Shown: positions 7,910-16,199, counted from the stretch's first letter. The stretch: 64,000 bases of DNA from JAAYLN01 sp964592855 (GCA_964592855.1 CAZQKI010000002.1:1-64000); one strand, 5' to 3'. Program-made: numbers and translations. The notes: generated by a model from the sequence alone, not told the origin.

Positions 7910-9811
7910 ATGGCAAAAAAAGTAACAAAGATCCAGCCGGTTGACGGCACCGCCTCCGCGGTGCGTCCCCGCATTCATGTGACCGACACCACGCTCCGCG
8001 ATGCGCATCAGTCCCTTTGGGCGACGCGCATGCGCATGGACGACATTCTGCCGGTCATCGACGTGATCGACCGCGCCGGCTACTATTCGCTCGAGTGCTG
8101 GGGCGGGGCGACCTTCGACGTCTGCCTCCGCTTCCTGCGCGAGAATCCCTGGGAGCGTCTCCGCCTCATCAAGGCGCGTTGCAAGACGCCGCTGCAGATG
8201 CTGCTGCGCGGACAGAACATCCTGGGCTACCGCAACTATCCCGACGATGTGCTCAAGCGCTTTGTCGAGCTGGCCGCGGCCAATGGCATCGACATCTTCC
8301 GCATCTTCGACGCGCTCAACGACACGCGCAACCTCGAACAGGCGATCCGCGCCGTCAAGGCCGTCGGCGCGCATGCACAGGGGACGATCAGCTACACCTT
8401 CAGCCCCGTCCACACGGTTGAAGCCTACGTGAAGCTGGCCCGGGAGATGGAGGCGCTCGGCGCCGATTCGATCTGCATCAAGGACATGGCGGGAATCCTG
8501 ACGCCGTCGGCGGCGGAGGAACTGACGTCGGCGCTGACCACCGGCGTGAAGATTCCGGTTCAGCTGCATGCCCACATGACCAGCGGCATGGCGGTCGCGG
8601 CCTATCTCGCCGCGGTGCGCTCCGGCACCGGCGCCGTCGACTGTGCCGTGGCCTCGATGTCGGGCTGCGCGTCGCAGCCGGCTGTCGAAACCATCAACGC
8701 CGTGTTGAAGGCGGCTGGTTACGACACCGGACTGGACATGGACGCCATCCATGAGGTGAACCAGTACTTCCGCAAGCTCAAGCCCCTGCGCGAGCCCGAT
8801 CACGGCATCGTCGATTTTGTCGATGTCAACGTGCTGGAGCACCACATTCCCGGCGGGATGATCTCCAACCTCCGCTCGCAGTTGCAGCAGCAGGGGGCTT
8901 TGGACCGGCTGGACGAGGTGCTGAAGGAGCTCCCCCGCGTCCGCGCCGACATGGGCTATCCGCCCCTCGTCACTCCCACCAGCCAGATCATCGGCGTCCA
9001 GGCAGTGCTCAACGTCATCGGCGGCGAGCGCTACGGCATGGTGCCGCAGGAGACGCGCGACTACGTGAAGGGCCTCTATGGCCGTTCGCCCGCCCCCATC
9101 GATCCGAAGTGGGCGAAGAAGATCCTCGGCGGCGAAAAGCCCGTCACCTGCCGCCCGGCCGACCTGCTCAAGCCCGGCCTGGCCGAGGCCGCCAGCGGCC
9201 TGGACGCCAAGCTCGTCCAAGCCGAGGAGGACATCCTCTCCTACTGCATCTTTCCCGAAGTGGCGCTGGGCTACTTCAAGTGGCGTGCGCTCCCGGTCGA
9301 CCAGCGTCCGCCGTCGCCGGCCGAGCTGGAGCAGAAGGCCCAGGCGCCTGCTGCCGAAAAGCCGCCTGCGGCCGCGGCCGTGCCGGCTGCTGCCGACGAC
9401 GATACCTTGCGCTTCGCCGAAATCGGTCGTACGCTGAGCCGGCTTTTCCGCCAGATGGGCGGAGCGGCGCTTGGCCCGTGCGAGCCCCTTCCGGCGGATG
9501 CGCCGCCGGTCGCCGCCGCGCCGCAACCCCCCGCCGCCAAACCTGCGCCCGCCGCCGAGGCGGTTCCCGCGGGCGAGACGATCAACGCTCCCTTGAACGG
9601 CACCTTCTACCGGACCCCCGGCCCGGGCAAGGCGAATTTCGCCGAGGCGGGTGCGACCTGCAAGGCCGGCGACACCGTCTGCGTCGTCGAGGCGATGAAA
9701 CTCTTCAACAGCATCAAGGCCGCGAAGAACTGCAAGATCGTCAAGTTCCTGGTCGAGCACGGGGCCGTGGTGACCAAGGGGCAGCCCATGGCTGTAATCG
9801 AGACGCTGTAG
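7910..9811 (+). CDS. pyruvate/oxaloacetate carboxyltransferase fused to an AccB-like biotin domain
   Basis: Residues 1-460 are the PycB/OadA/transcarboxylase-5S TIM barrel, with TDTTLRDAHQSL (D26), KDMAGIL (K191, equivalent to the carbamylated active-site lysine) and the metal-binding HAHMTSG (H220, H222). A proline/alanine-rich linker follows. The C-terminal 75 residues are a biotinyl domain with GTFYRTPGPG and EAMKLF; K597 is the predicted biotin site, 37 residues from the end. The exposed-thumb motif GTFYRTPGPG is typical of AccB rather than of OadA biotin domains. Coupling to accDA suggests that both proteins share this biotin arm. Oxaloacetate decarboxylase or pyruvate carboxylase subunit B are the conventional labels; no membrane beta subunit is nearby. 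Confidence 0.85.
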   Translation: MAKKVTKIQPVDGTASAVRPRIHVTDTTLRDAHQSLWATRMRMDDILPVIDVIDRAGYYSLECWGGATFDVCLRFLRENPWERLRLIKARCKTPLQMLLRGQNILGYRNYPDDVLKRFVELAAANGIDIFRIFDALNDTRNLEQAIRAVKAVGAHAQGTISYTFSPVHTVEAYVKLAREMEALGADSICIKDMAGILTPSAAEELTSALTTGVKIPVQLHAHMTSGMAVAAYLAAVRSGTGAVDCAVASMSGCASQPAVETINAVLKAAGYDTGLDMDAIHEVNQYFRKLKPLREPDHGIVDFVDVNVLEHHIPGGMISNLRSQLQQQGALDRLDEVLKELPRVRADMGYPPLVTPTSQIIGVQAVLNVIGGERYGMVPQETRDYVKGLYGRSPAPIDPKWAKKILGGEKPVTCRPADLLKPGLAEAASGLDAKLVQAEEDILSYCIFPEVALGYFKWRALPVDQRPPSPAELEQKAQAPAAEKPPAAAAVPAAADDDTLRFAEIGRTLSRLFRQMGGAALGPCEPLPADAPPVAAAPQPPAAKPAPAAEAVPAGETINAPLNGTFYRTPGPGKANFAEAGATCKAGDTVCVVEAMKLFNSIKAAKNCKIVKFLVEHGAVVTKGQPMAVIETL

Positions 9812-9813
9812 GA

Positions 9814-10305
9814 ATGAATGGGAGCGAACAGATCATCGAACGGCTGGCGCGGGCGGGGCAGAGCCTCGCCTGCGCCGAGTCGTGCACTGGCGGCCTGATT
9901 GCCGCGCGCCTGACGGATGTCCCGGGGGCATCGGCGGTTTTTCGCGGCGGCATCGTGGCCTACGCGAACGCCGTCAAGCAGACGCTGCTGGGCGTGGAGG
10001 AGTCGCTGCTCGAAACGGAGGGTGCGGTCAGCGCATCCTGCGCCTCGGTCATGGCCGAGGGGATACGCGACCGGCTGAAGAGCGACTGGGGTCTCGCGAC
10101 AACGGGCATCGCGGGCCCCGGCGGCGCAACGCCGTCGAAGCCGGTGGGGTTGGTTTTCATTGCGGTGGCCGGCGCCGGCGAAACCCGCGTCGAACGCAAC
10201 GTCTTTGCCGGCGACCGCGCCGGCGTGCGCGAACAGGCTGTCCACCGCGCGCTGGACCTACTCCTCGCCTGCCTGGTGCCGGCCAGCGCTCACCCTTCGG
10301 CGTAG
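9814..10305 (+). CDS. nicotinamide-nucleotide amidohydrolase (CinA C-terminal family)
   Basis: The 163-residue product is a stand-alone CinA C-terminal/PncC domain, which deamidates nicotinamide mononucleotide to nicotinate mononucleotide for NAD recycling. It shows the family blocks LACAESCTGGLIAARLT, FRGGIVAYANAVKQTLLGV, and TTGIAGPGGATPSKPVGLV. It begins three bases after the preceding stop codon, so it is likely translated from the same transcript. The start at 9814 is the in-frame ATG; a second ATG four bases later is out of frame. The last 16 bases overlap convergent galE. Confidence 0.9.
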   Translation: MNGSEQIIERLARAGQSLACAESCTGGLIAARLTDVPGASAVFRGGIVAYANAVKQTLLGVEESLLETEGAVSASCASVMAEGIRDRLKSDWGLATTGIAGPGGATPSKPVGLVFIAVAGAGETRVERNVFAGDRAGVREQAVHRALDLLLACLVPASAHPSA

Positions 10306-11309
10306 CCCTGCGGATTCATCGACTGCCAGCGCCAGGCGTCGGCGCACATCGCGTCGATGCCGCGCCGGGCCTCCCACCCGAGCGCTTCGCGCGCAAAGGC
10401 GGGATCGGCATAGCAGGTCGCGACATCGCCGGGGCGGCGCGGCGAAATCGCGTAGGGAACGGGGCGTCCGCTGGCCTTCTCGAAGGCGTGGACCATGTCG
10501 AGCACGCTGTAGCCGTGGCCGGTGCCGAGGTTGACCGTGATCAATTCCCCGGGATGCCCGCCGAGCCGGTCGATCGCCGCCAGGTGCCCTTGCGCCAGAT
10601 CCACGACGTGGATGTAGTCGCGGACGCCCGTCCCGTCGGGGGTGGGGTAGTCGTTGCCGAAGACGCGCAACTGCTTCAGCTTGCCGACGGCGACTTGCGA
10701 GACGAAGGGGAGCAGGTTGTTGGGAATGCCGTTCGGATCCTCGCCGATGCGTCCGCTGATGTGGGCGCCGACGGGGTTGAAGTAGCGGAGGATGGCCATG
10801 CCCATCGCGGGGTCGGCGTGGTGGATGTCGCGGAGCATCTCTTCGATCATGAGCTTCGTCCGCCCGTAGGGGTTGGTTGCGCTCAGCGGAAAGTCTTCGC
10901 GGATCGGCACCGTCTCGGGAACGCCGTAGACGGTCGCCGACGAACTGAAGACCAGGTTCTTGACGCCGTGCGCGTTCATCGAGCCGATCAGCTCGATGGT
11001 GCTGATCAGATTGTTCCGGTAGTAGCGGAGGGGGATCGACACCGATTCACCGACGGCCTTGAGCCCGGCAAAGTGGATGACGGCATCGACGGGACGGGCG
11101 GCCATGACGGCGTCCAGCGCCGGGCGGTCCAGCAGATCGACCTGGTGGAAGACGGGGCTGCGCCCGGCCAGTTCCGCGATGCGCCGGACGGCTTCGGGCT
11201 TGCTGTTGACCAGGCTGTCGACGATGGTGACCTCGTCGCCGCGGGAGAGCAGCTCGACGACCGTGTGACTGCCAATATAGCCGGCGCCGCCGGTGACCAG
11301 AATGTGCAT
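10290..11309 (-). CDS. UDP-glucose 4-epimerase
   Basis: This 339-residue SDR protein interconverts UDP-glucose and UDP-galactose. It starts MHILVTGGAGYIGSH, the NAD-binding glycine motif, and continues with HFAGLKAVGES, SSSATVYG and NPYGRTKLMIEE, the catalytic Ser/Tyr/Lys set of GalE. ILRYFNPVGAH and the GTGHGYSVLDMVHAFEK block are also GalE-specific. The ATG at 11309 follows GAGAGG. The gene converges on pncC with a 16-bp overlap. It could feed nucleotide sugars for surface polysaccharide together with ugd further along. Confidence 0.95.
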   Translation of the reverse strand: MHILVTGGAGYIGSHTVVELLSRGDEVTIVDSLVNSKPEAVRRIAELAGRSPVFHQVDLLDRPALDAVMAARPVDAVIHFAGLKAVGESVSIPLRYYRNNLISTIELIGSMNAHGVKNLVFSSSATVYGVPETVPIREDFPLSATNPYGRTKLMIEEMLRDIHHADPAMGMAILRYFNPVGAHISGRIGEDPNGIPNNLLPFVSQVAVGKLKQLRVFGNDYPTPDGTGVRDYIHVVDLAQGHLAAIDRLGGHPGELITVNLGTGHGYSVLDMVHAFEKASGRPVPYAISPRRPGDVATCYADPAFAREALGWEARRGIDAMCADAWRWQSMNPQGYAEG

Positions 11310-11474
11310 GTGCGTTAACCTCTCGAATGACCAGGCCGGAATTCTACGCCATGCCCCTCCGGTTGGCCATGAAATAATGTTCTGACATACTGCTTTCAAT
11401 TTGGCTTGAGAGGGCCTAAAATATTGAGCGGAAGTGACGAACAAGAGCCGGTTGACTGATAACTTGACCCATAC

Positions 11475-11503
11475 TTGACTTATCCAGATACCGGTCTTAT
11501 TTT
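11475..11503 (+). promoter_or_regulatory. sigma-70-type promoter of the RfbD-like gene
   Basis: A -35 element TTGACT (11475-11480) and -10 element TATTTT (11498-11503) are separated by exactly 17 bases. The -10 overlaps the left arm of a 27-bp palindrome, suggesting repression. Confidence 0.55.
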
Positions 11504-11525
11504 GCGCAAGCGCTTATCGCAAAAT
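11499..11525. promoter_or_regulatory. 27-bp palindromic operator, LacI-like core
   Basis: Arms ATTTTGCG and CGCAAAAT flank a central AAGCGCTT; all three parts are symmetric about 11512. The AAGCGCTT core resembles LacI/GalR family operators. It covers the -10 region of the promoter for the gene at 11587. No matching regulator is in the window. Confidence 0.55.
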
Positions 11526-11586
11526 AACGGATTGCGTTATGTTGAAAAGCAAAACAACGCTATGAAGAGACAACAGACAGTGAATT

Positions 11587-12498
11587 ATGACAAAGACAAA
11601 GCTGTTGATTACCGGTGCGACGGGGCTGCTGGGGCGGCCTCTCTTTCAATGCTGCCGTGCCGTCGATGACTGGCAGGTGACGGGGACGGCGTGGAGCCGG
11701 ACCGGCCCCGGCCTGGAACGCATCGATCTGGCGGACACGGCGCGGCTGCCCGATTTTCTGCGCCGGATGTCGCCGCGGCTCATCATCCACTCCGCGGCGG
11801 AGCGCCGGCCGGACGTGAGCGAGAAGGATCCGGCTGGGACGCAGCGGCTGAATGTCGAAGCGACCGGGGTCATCGCGCAATGGGCCAAGGCCCACGGCGC
11901 GTTTCTGATCTACCTCTCCACGGACTACGTGTTCGACGGCACGAAGCCCCCGTACCGTCACGACGACCCCACGCAGGCGATCAACGCCTATGGCCAGAGC
12001 AAGCTGGATGGCGAGCGGGCCATTTTGGCGGCCGGCGGTGCCGCGGCCGTGCTGCGCGTGCCGATTCTGTACGGTCCCTGCGAGAGCCTGGCCGAGTCGG
12101 CCGTCACGGTCCTGGCGCAGAACATGCTCGGTGCGCGCGCCGGGACTGGAACGCTCACGATGGAGCATTGGGCGACGCGCTACCCGACGCTGACGTCCGA
12201 TCTGGCCGTCTTGCTGCGGCAGATGGCGGCGCGGCATCTCCGGGAGAACGACCTGGACGGCATCTACCATTGGAGCGGTGCGGAGCCCATGACCAAGTAC
12301 GACATGGCGCTGGCGATGGGCCCGCAGCTTCGCTTCGATGTTGCGCGGCTCGTGGCCGACGCTCACCCGCCCGCGGGGGCGCCGCGGCCGAAGAACTGCC
12401 ACCTCGACTCGGAGCGGCTGGAGCGGCTGGGCCTCGGACAGCGGACGCCCTTTGCCGTGGCGATCGCGCCGATTCTGGCGCAGTACGCGGGGGCGTAA
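11587..12498 (+). CDS. RfbD/MAT2B-like NAD(P)-dependent reductase
   Basis: This 303-residue extended SDR protein has the glycine motif LLITGATGLLGRPL, LIIHSAAERRPD, the active-site region YLSTDYVFDG and NAYGQSKLDGE (Tyr/Lys pair). This pattern is that of dTDP-4-dehydrorhamnose reductase and of the MAT2B-like relatives, which are hard to separate. None of rfbA, rfbB or rfbC is nearby, so rhamnose synthesis is not supported by context. A promoter plus palindromic operator lie about 60 bases upstream, implying individual regulation. The downstream gene, 60 bases away, is unrelated. Confidence 0.75.
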   Translation: MTKTKLLITGATGLLGRPLFQCCRAVDDWQVTGTAWSRTGPGLERIDLADTARLPDFLRRMSPRLIIHSAAERRPDVSEKDPAGTQRLNVEATGVIAQWAKAHGAFLIYLSTDYVFDGTKPPYRHDDPTQAINAYGQSKLDGERAILAAGGAAAVLRVPILYGPCESLAESAVTVLAQNMLGARAGTGTLTMEHWATRYPTLTSDLAVLLRQMAARHLRENDLDGIYHWSGAEPMTKYDMALAMGPQLRFDVARLVADAHPPAGAPRPKNCHLDSERLERLGLGQRTPFAVAIAPILAQYAGA

Positions 12499-12558
12499 GC
12501 CCGTCGCTTGAAGCGGTCGAATCCCGCGCACGTGCGCGAAACCCACAAGGGAGATCAG

Positions 12559-13545
12559 ATGGAAGCGAATGAACAGCTCAAGGTCCTGTTTCGCATCGCG
12601 AACGCCTTGGAGCGGATTGCCGCGGTCCTGGAGGGCAAGCGCCCGGCGGCGGCTGTCCCCGTCGTGACAACGCCCCCTCCGCCCCCGAAGCCCAGGCCCC
12701 CAAGGGCCACGGCGGTGCAGGCGCCGCCGGCACCACGTCCCGCGCCGGCCCCAGGCATGCCCCTCCCGCTGGTCCCGCGCATGACGAAAGCGCAAACGGC
12801 TGCAGCCGCCACCCTGGATGCATCCGCCCAGAGGGAACTCGTCGGCTATCTGCAGGCGTGCGGCTACAAGACGCAGGGACTGAAGTACAACGACGAATCG
12901 GAGACCTACAATCTGGCCAAGCAGATCTGGGCTTCGCGGACCATCTCGTTTCCCTTTCTGAAGTCGCTCCGCCACAATCTGGCCGACCGGGCCCGCTTCG
13001 CCTTTCCCTACAAGTCCTACGGCGACATGGACCGGGACCGGATGCGCTCGCTCTGCGACGTGCTGGGCAAGAAGGACATCATCGAGTATTACGAGGAGCC
13101 CGGGGCTTTTGTCGTGACGCCCAAGGTGGGCAATGCCAAGCAGCACTACATCACGGGCTTCTGGGGCGAGGAGATCGCGCTCTATCTGATCCGCAAGGTG
13201 ATGACGGAGGTGTCGGCCCGGCAGAAGATGAAGTACAAGATCGTCCAGAATGTCGCGATGACCCGGCCGGGACCGGACGGCAAGTCCCAGTACCGCGCGG
13301 AGATCGACGCCGTGCTGCTGGTCAACCAGACCTTCTACTTCTTCGAAGTCAAAACGGGCAACATTCTGAAGAAGTACGACGAGATGGCCCGTCTCCTGGC
13401 CGGCGAGCGGCACTTCTACATCATGTGCTGCATGGACCGTGCGAAGGGGCTCGACAAGCTGCGCGAGACCAACCGGATCAAGGTGTTTCAACTGGATGCG
13501 CTGGAGCAGTCGTTGAAGACGCTCCTCGAATCGTCGCTGCGGTGA
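12559..13545 (+). CDS. PD-(D/E)XK nuclease-like protein with proline-rich linker
   Basis: The 328-residue product has three parts. Residues 1-28 form an amphipathic helix, residues 32-72 are a proline/alanine-rich linker, and residues 85-328 are globular. The C-terminal part carries D250 (AEIDAVLLV) followed by E263-x-K265 (FFEVKTG), with a preceding helix containing E204/E205 (GFWGEEIALYL). This E...D...ExK layout matches restriction-endonuclease-like folds, notably the DUF1887 (Card1/Can2-like) nuclease domain, but there is no CARF domain and no CRISPR array here. The ATG at 12559 follows AAGGGAGA. The function could be DNA or RNA cleavage in defence or repair; that is inference. Confidence 0.65.
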   Translation: MEANEQLKVLFRIANALERIAAVLEGKRPAAAVPVVTTPPPPPKPRPPRATAVQAPPAPRPAPAPGMPLPLVPRMTKAQTAAAATLDASAQRELVGYLQACGYKTQGLKYNDESETYNLAKQIWASRTISFPFLKSLRHNLADRARFAFPYKSYGDMDRDRMRSLCDVLGKKDIIEYYEEPGAFVVTPKVGNAKQHYITGFWGEEIALYLIRKVMTEVSARQKMKYKIVQNVAMTRPGPDGKSQYRAEIDAVLLVNQTFYFFEVKTGNILKKYDEMARLLAGERHFYIMCCMDRAKGLDKLRETNRIKVFQLDALEQSLKTLLESSLR

Positions 13546-13629
13546 ACGCCGGGGTCACGTCAACTTCGTTGCCGCGCCGTTTGGAAGCCGAAAGGGCGCC
13601 ATTATTCATCTCGCGCAAAGGGACGAAAT

Positions 13630-13844
13630 GGACCCGGCGGTCCTCCGCCGTAGAGAAATGGAAGGTCGGGGCGGCTGCTCTTTTCGCCTACCGCCGGGGA
13701 CGGCGGGGTCCAGTTCGTTCTATTTGCCGGAGGCCGAGGGGGCGGGTGCACAGGGACGAAATGGACTCGGCGGTCCTCCGCCGTTGAGAATTGGAAGGTT
13801 GAGGCGGCTGCTCTTTTCGCCTGCCGCCGGGGACGGCGGGGTCC
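13630..13844. repeat. two 82-bp palindromic elements (same family as the 112-bp array)
   Basis: Two units of exactly 82 bp (13630-13711 and 13763-13844) start GGACCCGGCGGTCC or GGACTCGGCGGTCC and end GGGGACGGCGGGGTCC. Each unit's ends are inverted repeats of each other. The two copies are 133 bases apart and share the flanking GGGACGAAATG. They lie just downstream of the nuclease-like gene. Confidence 0.85.
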
Positions 13845-13973
13845 AGTGCGGCTTCAGACGCCGAGTCGGGGGCACAATGAAGGGAGCCGTGGCAGGTTTG
13901 CGCCCCTTGTGCCTTGGGAGGCTATGCGCTTCATGGACAACGTCGGCATGCCTCTGCCGAATCTCGAGCATCC

Positions 13974-14009
13974 GACAAAGTTTGAGACAAAGCTCGCGAC
14001 AAAGCTTCA
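13974..14009 (+). repeat. triple 12-bp repeat with GACAAAG core
   Basis: GACAAAG occurs at 13974, 13986 and 13998, again exactly 12 bases apart and in the same orientation as the array at 3632. Confidence 0.7.
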
Positions 14010-14060
14010 TGGGGGTAAACCAGACGGCCGGGGCGCAGATGCTCTGCAAGTCTCCTACTC

Positions 14061-14112
14061 GATCCAACTGGCCCGGCAAAGCCGGCCAGAGGCCGCACTG
14101 AATACTGAACCC
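14061..14112 (+). repeat. dispersed repeat, copy 1
   Basis: GATCCAACTGGC, a GC-rich hairpin, then GCCAGAGGCC and CACTGAA...CTGAACCC. A near copy with a different hairpin loop is at 50010-50060. Confidence 0.6.
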
Positions 14113-14176
14113 TTGCTACTCTGCGCGTCAACTATTTTTACGCGCACCCTGAACGCGGGCCGGCATTTTCCTCCGC

Positions 14177-14205
14177 TTGACTTTCGCGCAGATTCTGCGT
14201 ACAAC
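14177..14205 (+). promoter_or_regulatory. sigma-70-type promoter of the sugar isomerase operon
   Basis: TTGACT (14177-14182), a 17-base spacer, then TACAAC (14200-14205). The spacer contains the 13-bp palindrome CGCAGATTCTGCG (14187-14199), a candidate operator. Confidence 0.5.
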
Positions 14206-14240
14206 GGGGACGTTTGCACATTTTATTCGGAGGTTCCATC

Positions 14241-15068
14241 ATGGCTGAATACAAGATTTCGCTGGCGTCGTACTCCTTCCACGGCATGCTGGGAGAAGGG
14301 GTCCGCGACGTTTTCGGCTATCTCGACGCGTTGAAGTACCGTCACCAGCTCGACTGGGCGGACATCTGGACGGGGTTCATTCCCACGCTCGACGACGCCT
14401 TCATCCGCAAGGTGCGGCAGGCCATGGATGCCCGCGGGATCCAGTTGGCCAACCTCTGTGTCGACGGTCCCTGCGTCTGGGTCGACACGCCGGAGAAGCG
14501 CCAGGCGAACAAGGCGCAGATGCTGCTGACGATCCAGGCCGCGCATCTGCTGGGCGCGAAGACGATCCGCATCGACTTCGGCGGCAAGGATGGCCACACC
14601 ATGACCGAAGAGGCGTTCGACTGGATTGTCGCCACCTACCGCGAGTACTGCGCCATCTGCGGCAATCTCGGCATGCGCATCGGCCCGGAGAACCACTGGG
14701 GCTGGGACCGGGTGCCGGCGTACCTCGAGCGTGTCCGCGCGGCGGTGGACTCGCCCGCCTACGGCCACCTGTATCACTTCACCAACTTTTTCGACGAGCC
14801 GGAGAAGGGGCAGGCGGTCGCGATATCCTATGCGATGCATACGCACATTCCGGCGAACAGTCTGCCGGTGGCGAAGGAGACGATCCGGAAACTCGCGGCC
14901 TCGGGCTACGCGGGCACCTATTCGGTCGAGCACCACTCCGGGGCGCATGAGGCGGAACGGGTGGAGTGGCAACTGGGTGCGGTGCGCAACTGCATCGTGG
15001 AACTGAAGGCGGAGGGCATTGGCGAGCCGGCGAAGACCGACTATGTCACCGCCCTCTACCAAAAATAA
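14241..15068 (+). CDS. sugar phosphate isomerase/epimerase-like TIM barrel
   Basis: This 275-residue protein belongs to the xylose isomerase-like TIM-barrel superfamily. Strand-end acidic and histidine residues typical of the metal site are visible in IRIDFGGKDGH, GPENHWGWD and YSVEHHSG. The ATG follows CGGAGG at a good distance. It sits 11 bases upstream of a Gfo/Idh/MocA oxidoreductase, a pairing common in inositol, keto-sugar or uronate catabolism operons. The substrate cannot be deduced. A promoter with an internal palindrome lies upstream. Confidence 0.8.
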   Translation: MAEYKISLASYSFHGMLGEGVRDVFGYLDALKYRHQLDWADIWTGFIPTLDDAFIRKVRQAMDARGIQLANLCVDGPCVWVDTPEKRQANKAQMLLTIQAAHLLGAKTIRIDFGGKDGHTMTEEAFDWIVATYREYCAICGNLGMRIGPENHWGWDRVPAYLERVRAAVDSPAYGHLYHFTNFFDEPEKGQAVAISYAMHTHIPANSLPVAKETIRKLAASGYAGTYSVEHHSGAHEAERVEWQLGAVRNCIVELKAEGIGEPAKTDYVTALYQK

Positions 15069-15079
15069 GGAGCATGGAC

Positions 15080-16198
15080 ATGTCTGGCAAAATTCCCCTG
15101 GCCGTCATCGGCTGCGGCATCATTGGCGAGCAACACATCAGCACGTATGCGGACAACCCGGATGCCGAGGTTGCGGCCATCTGCGACATCAACGAGGCGC
15201 GGCTCAACGCCATCGGCGACAAGTACCACATTGCCCGCCGGTTCACCCACATCGGGAAGCTGCTTCAGGAGAAGGATCTGGTCGCTGTGGACGTCTGCCT
15301 CCACAACAACCTGCACGCGCCGGTGTCGATCGCGGCCATGGAGGCGGGCAAGGATGTCTACTGCGAGAAGCCCATGGCCGGCACCTATGCGGACGCACTG
15401 GCGATGCACGCGGCGATGAAACGGACGGGCCGGAGGCTGCACATTCAGCTGGCGCTGCTCTACACCGACGAATCCAAGGCGGCGAAGCGGATCATCGATG
15501 CCGGTCGCCTCGGAAATCTCTACCACATGCGCTCCTACGGCTTTCGCCGCCGGGGCCGGCCCTACGTGGACGGCTATGCCACGAAGGAGTTTGTGAACAC
15601 CACGACCTCTGGCGGCGGTGCGCTGTTCGACATGGGCGTCTACCACATCTCGCAGCTGCTCTACCTCGCGGGGGTGCCCGTGCTGGAGCGTGTCACCGGT
15701 CAGACGTATGCCGAGATCGCGATGGACGAGAATCGCCGGGCGATCAGCGGTTTCAACGTGGAGGAACTGGGGTGCGGATTCGCCACGTACGCCGGCGGAC
15801 TGACGATGGACATCCTCGAAAGCTGGGCGATTCATGCGCGTCCTTTTCCCTCCTCGATCCTCTGCGGTTCGCAAGGCGGCCTCTCGCTTTCGCCCCTGGC
15901 GTTCCACTTCCGCGAGCAGGACATGGAAGCCGACCTGACGGTCGACCTCAAGGGGATGAAAGGCTTGGACCACTCGGTCTATGCGGAATCGGCCTTTTAC
16001 GACAGTTCCCAGTCGCACTGGACCCATGTGCTGGCGGGGCACTGCCCGCAGATCGACACGCCGAGTATCGCTTTGGAGACGCAGAAGGTCCAGGAGGGCA
16101 TCTACATCGCCACCCGGCTCGGACGTGAAGTCAGCGCGGAGGAGATCGAACGGCTATCCGTCAGCCGCGCACTGGAGATTCCCAACCTGGCGCTCTAG
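15080..16198 (+). CDS. Gfo/Idh/MocA family oxidoreductase
   Basis: The 372-residue product has an N-terminal Rossmann fold (LAVIGCGIIGEQHI), the family signature EKPMAG (residue region 95-100) and a C-terminal alpha/beta domain with GGGALFDMGVYHISQLLY, containing the conserved catalytic aspartate and histidine. I chose the ATG at 15080 because AAGGAG lies seven bases upstream; an ATG at 15074 would be too close to it. Cytoplasmic NAD(P)-dependent dehydrogenase of a sugar or cyclitol, co-transcribed with the TIM-barrel isomerase just upstream. Confidence 0.88.
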   Translation: MSGKIPLAVIGCGIIGEQHISTYADNPDAEVAAICDINEARLNAIGDKYHIARRFTHIGKLLQEKDLVAVDVCLHNNLHAPVSIAAMEAGKDVYCEKPMAGTYADALAMHAAMKRTGRRLHIQLALLYTDESKAAKRIIDAGRLGNLYHMRSYGFRRRGRPYVDGYATKEFVNTTTSGGGALFDMGVYHISQLLYLAGVPVLERVTGQTYAEIAMDENRRAISGFNVEELGCGFATYAGGLTMDILESWAIHARPFPSSILCGSQGGLSLSPLAFHFREQDMEADLTVDLKGMKGLDHSVYAESAFYDSSQSHWTHVLAGHCPQIDTPSIALETQKVQEGIYIATRLGREVSAEEIERLSVSRALEIPNLAL

Positions 16199-16199
16199 C

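Larger units (their letters stand above)
13845..14176. other. gene-free stretch with dispersed repeats
   Basis: No gene seen. It contains a third GACAAAG triple array (13974-14009), a block GATCCAACTGGC...GCCAGAGGCC (14061-14112) that recurs at 50010-50060, and a small inverted repeat GCGCGT/ACGCGC (14123-14145). Confidence 0.55.

Noticed and set aside
6164..9760. 1198-codon open frame antisense to accDA and the biotin protein gene
   Set aside because: Composition is Arg/Gly/Asp-rich shadow of high-GC coding sequence on the other strand, with no motif and with clear genes opposite.
14966..15079. Upstream extension of the Gfo/Idh/MocA gene
   Set aside because: It overlaps the isomerase gene, and a correctly spaced AAGGAG site supports the ATG at 15080.
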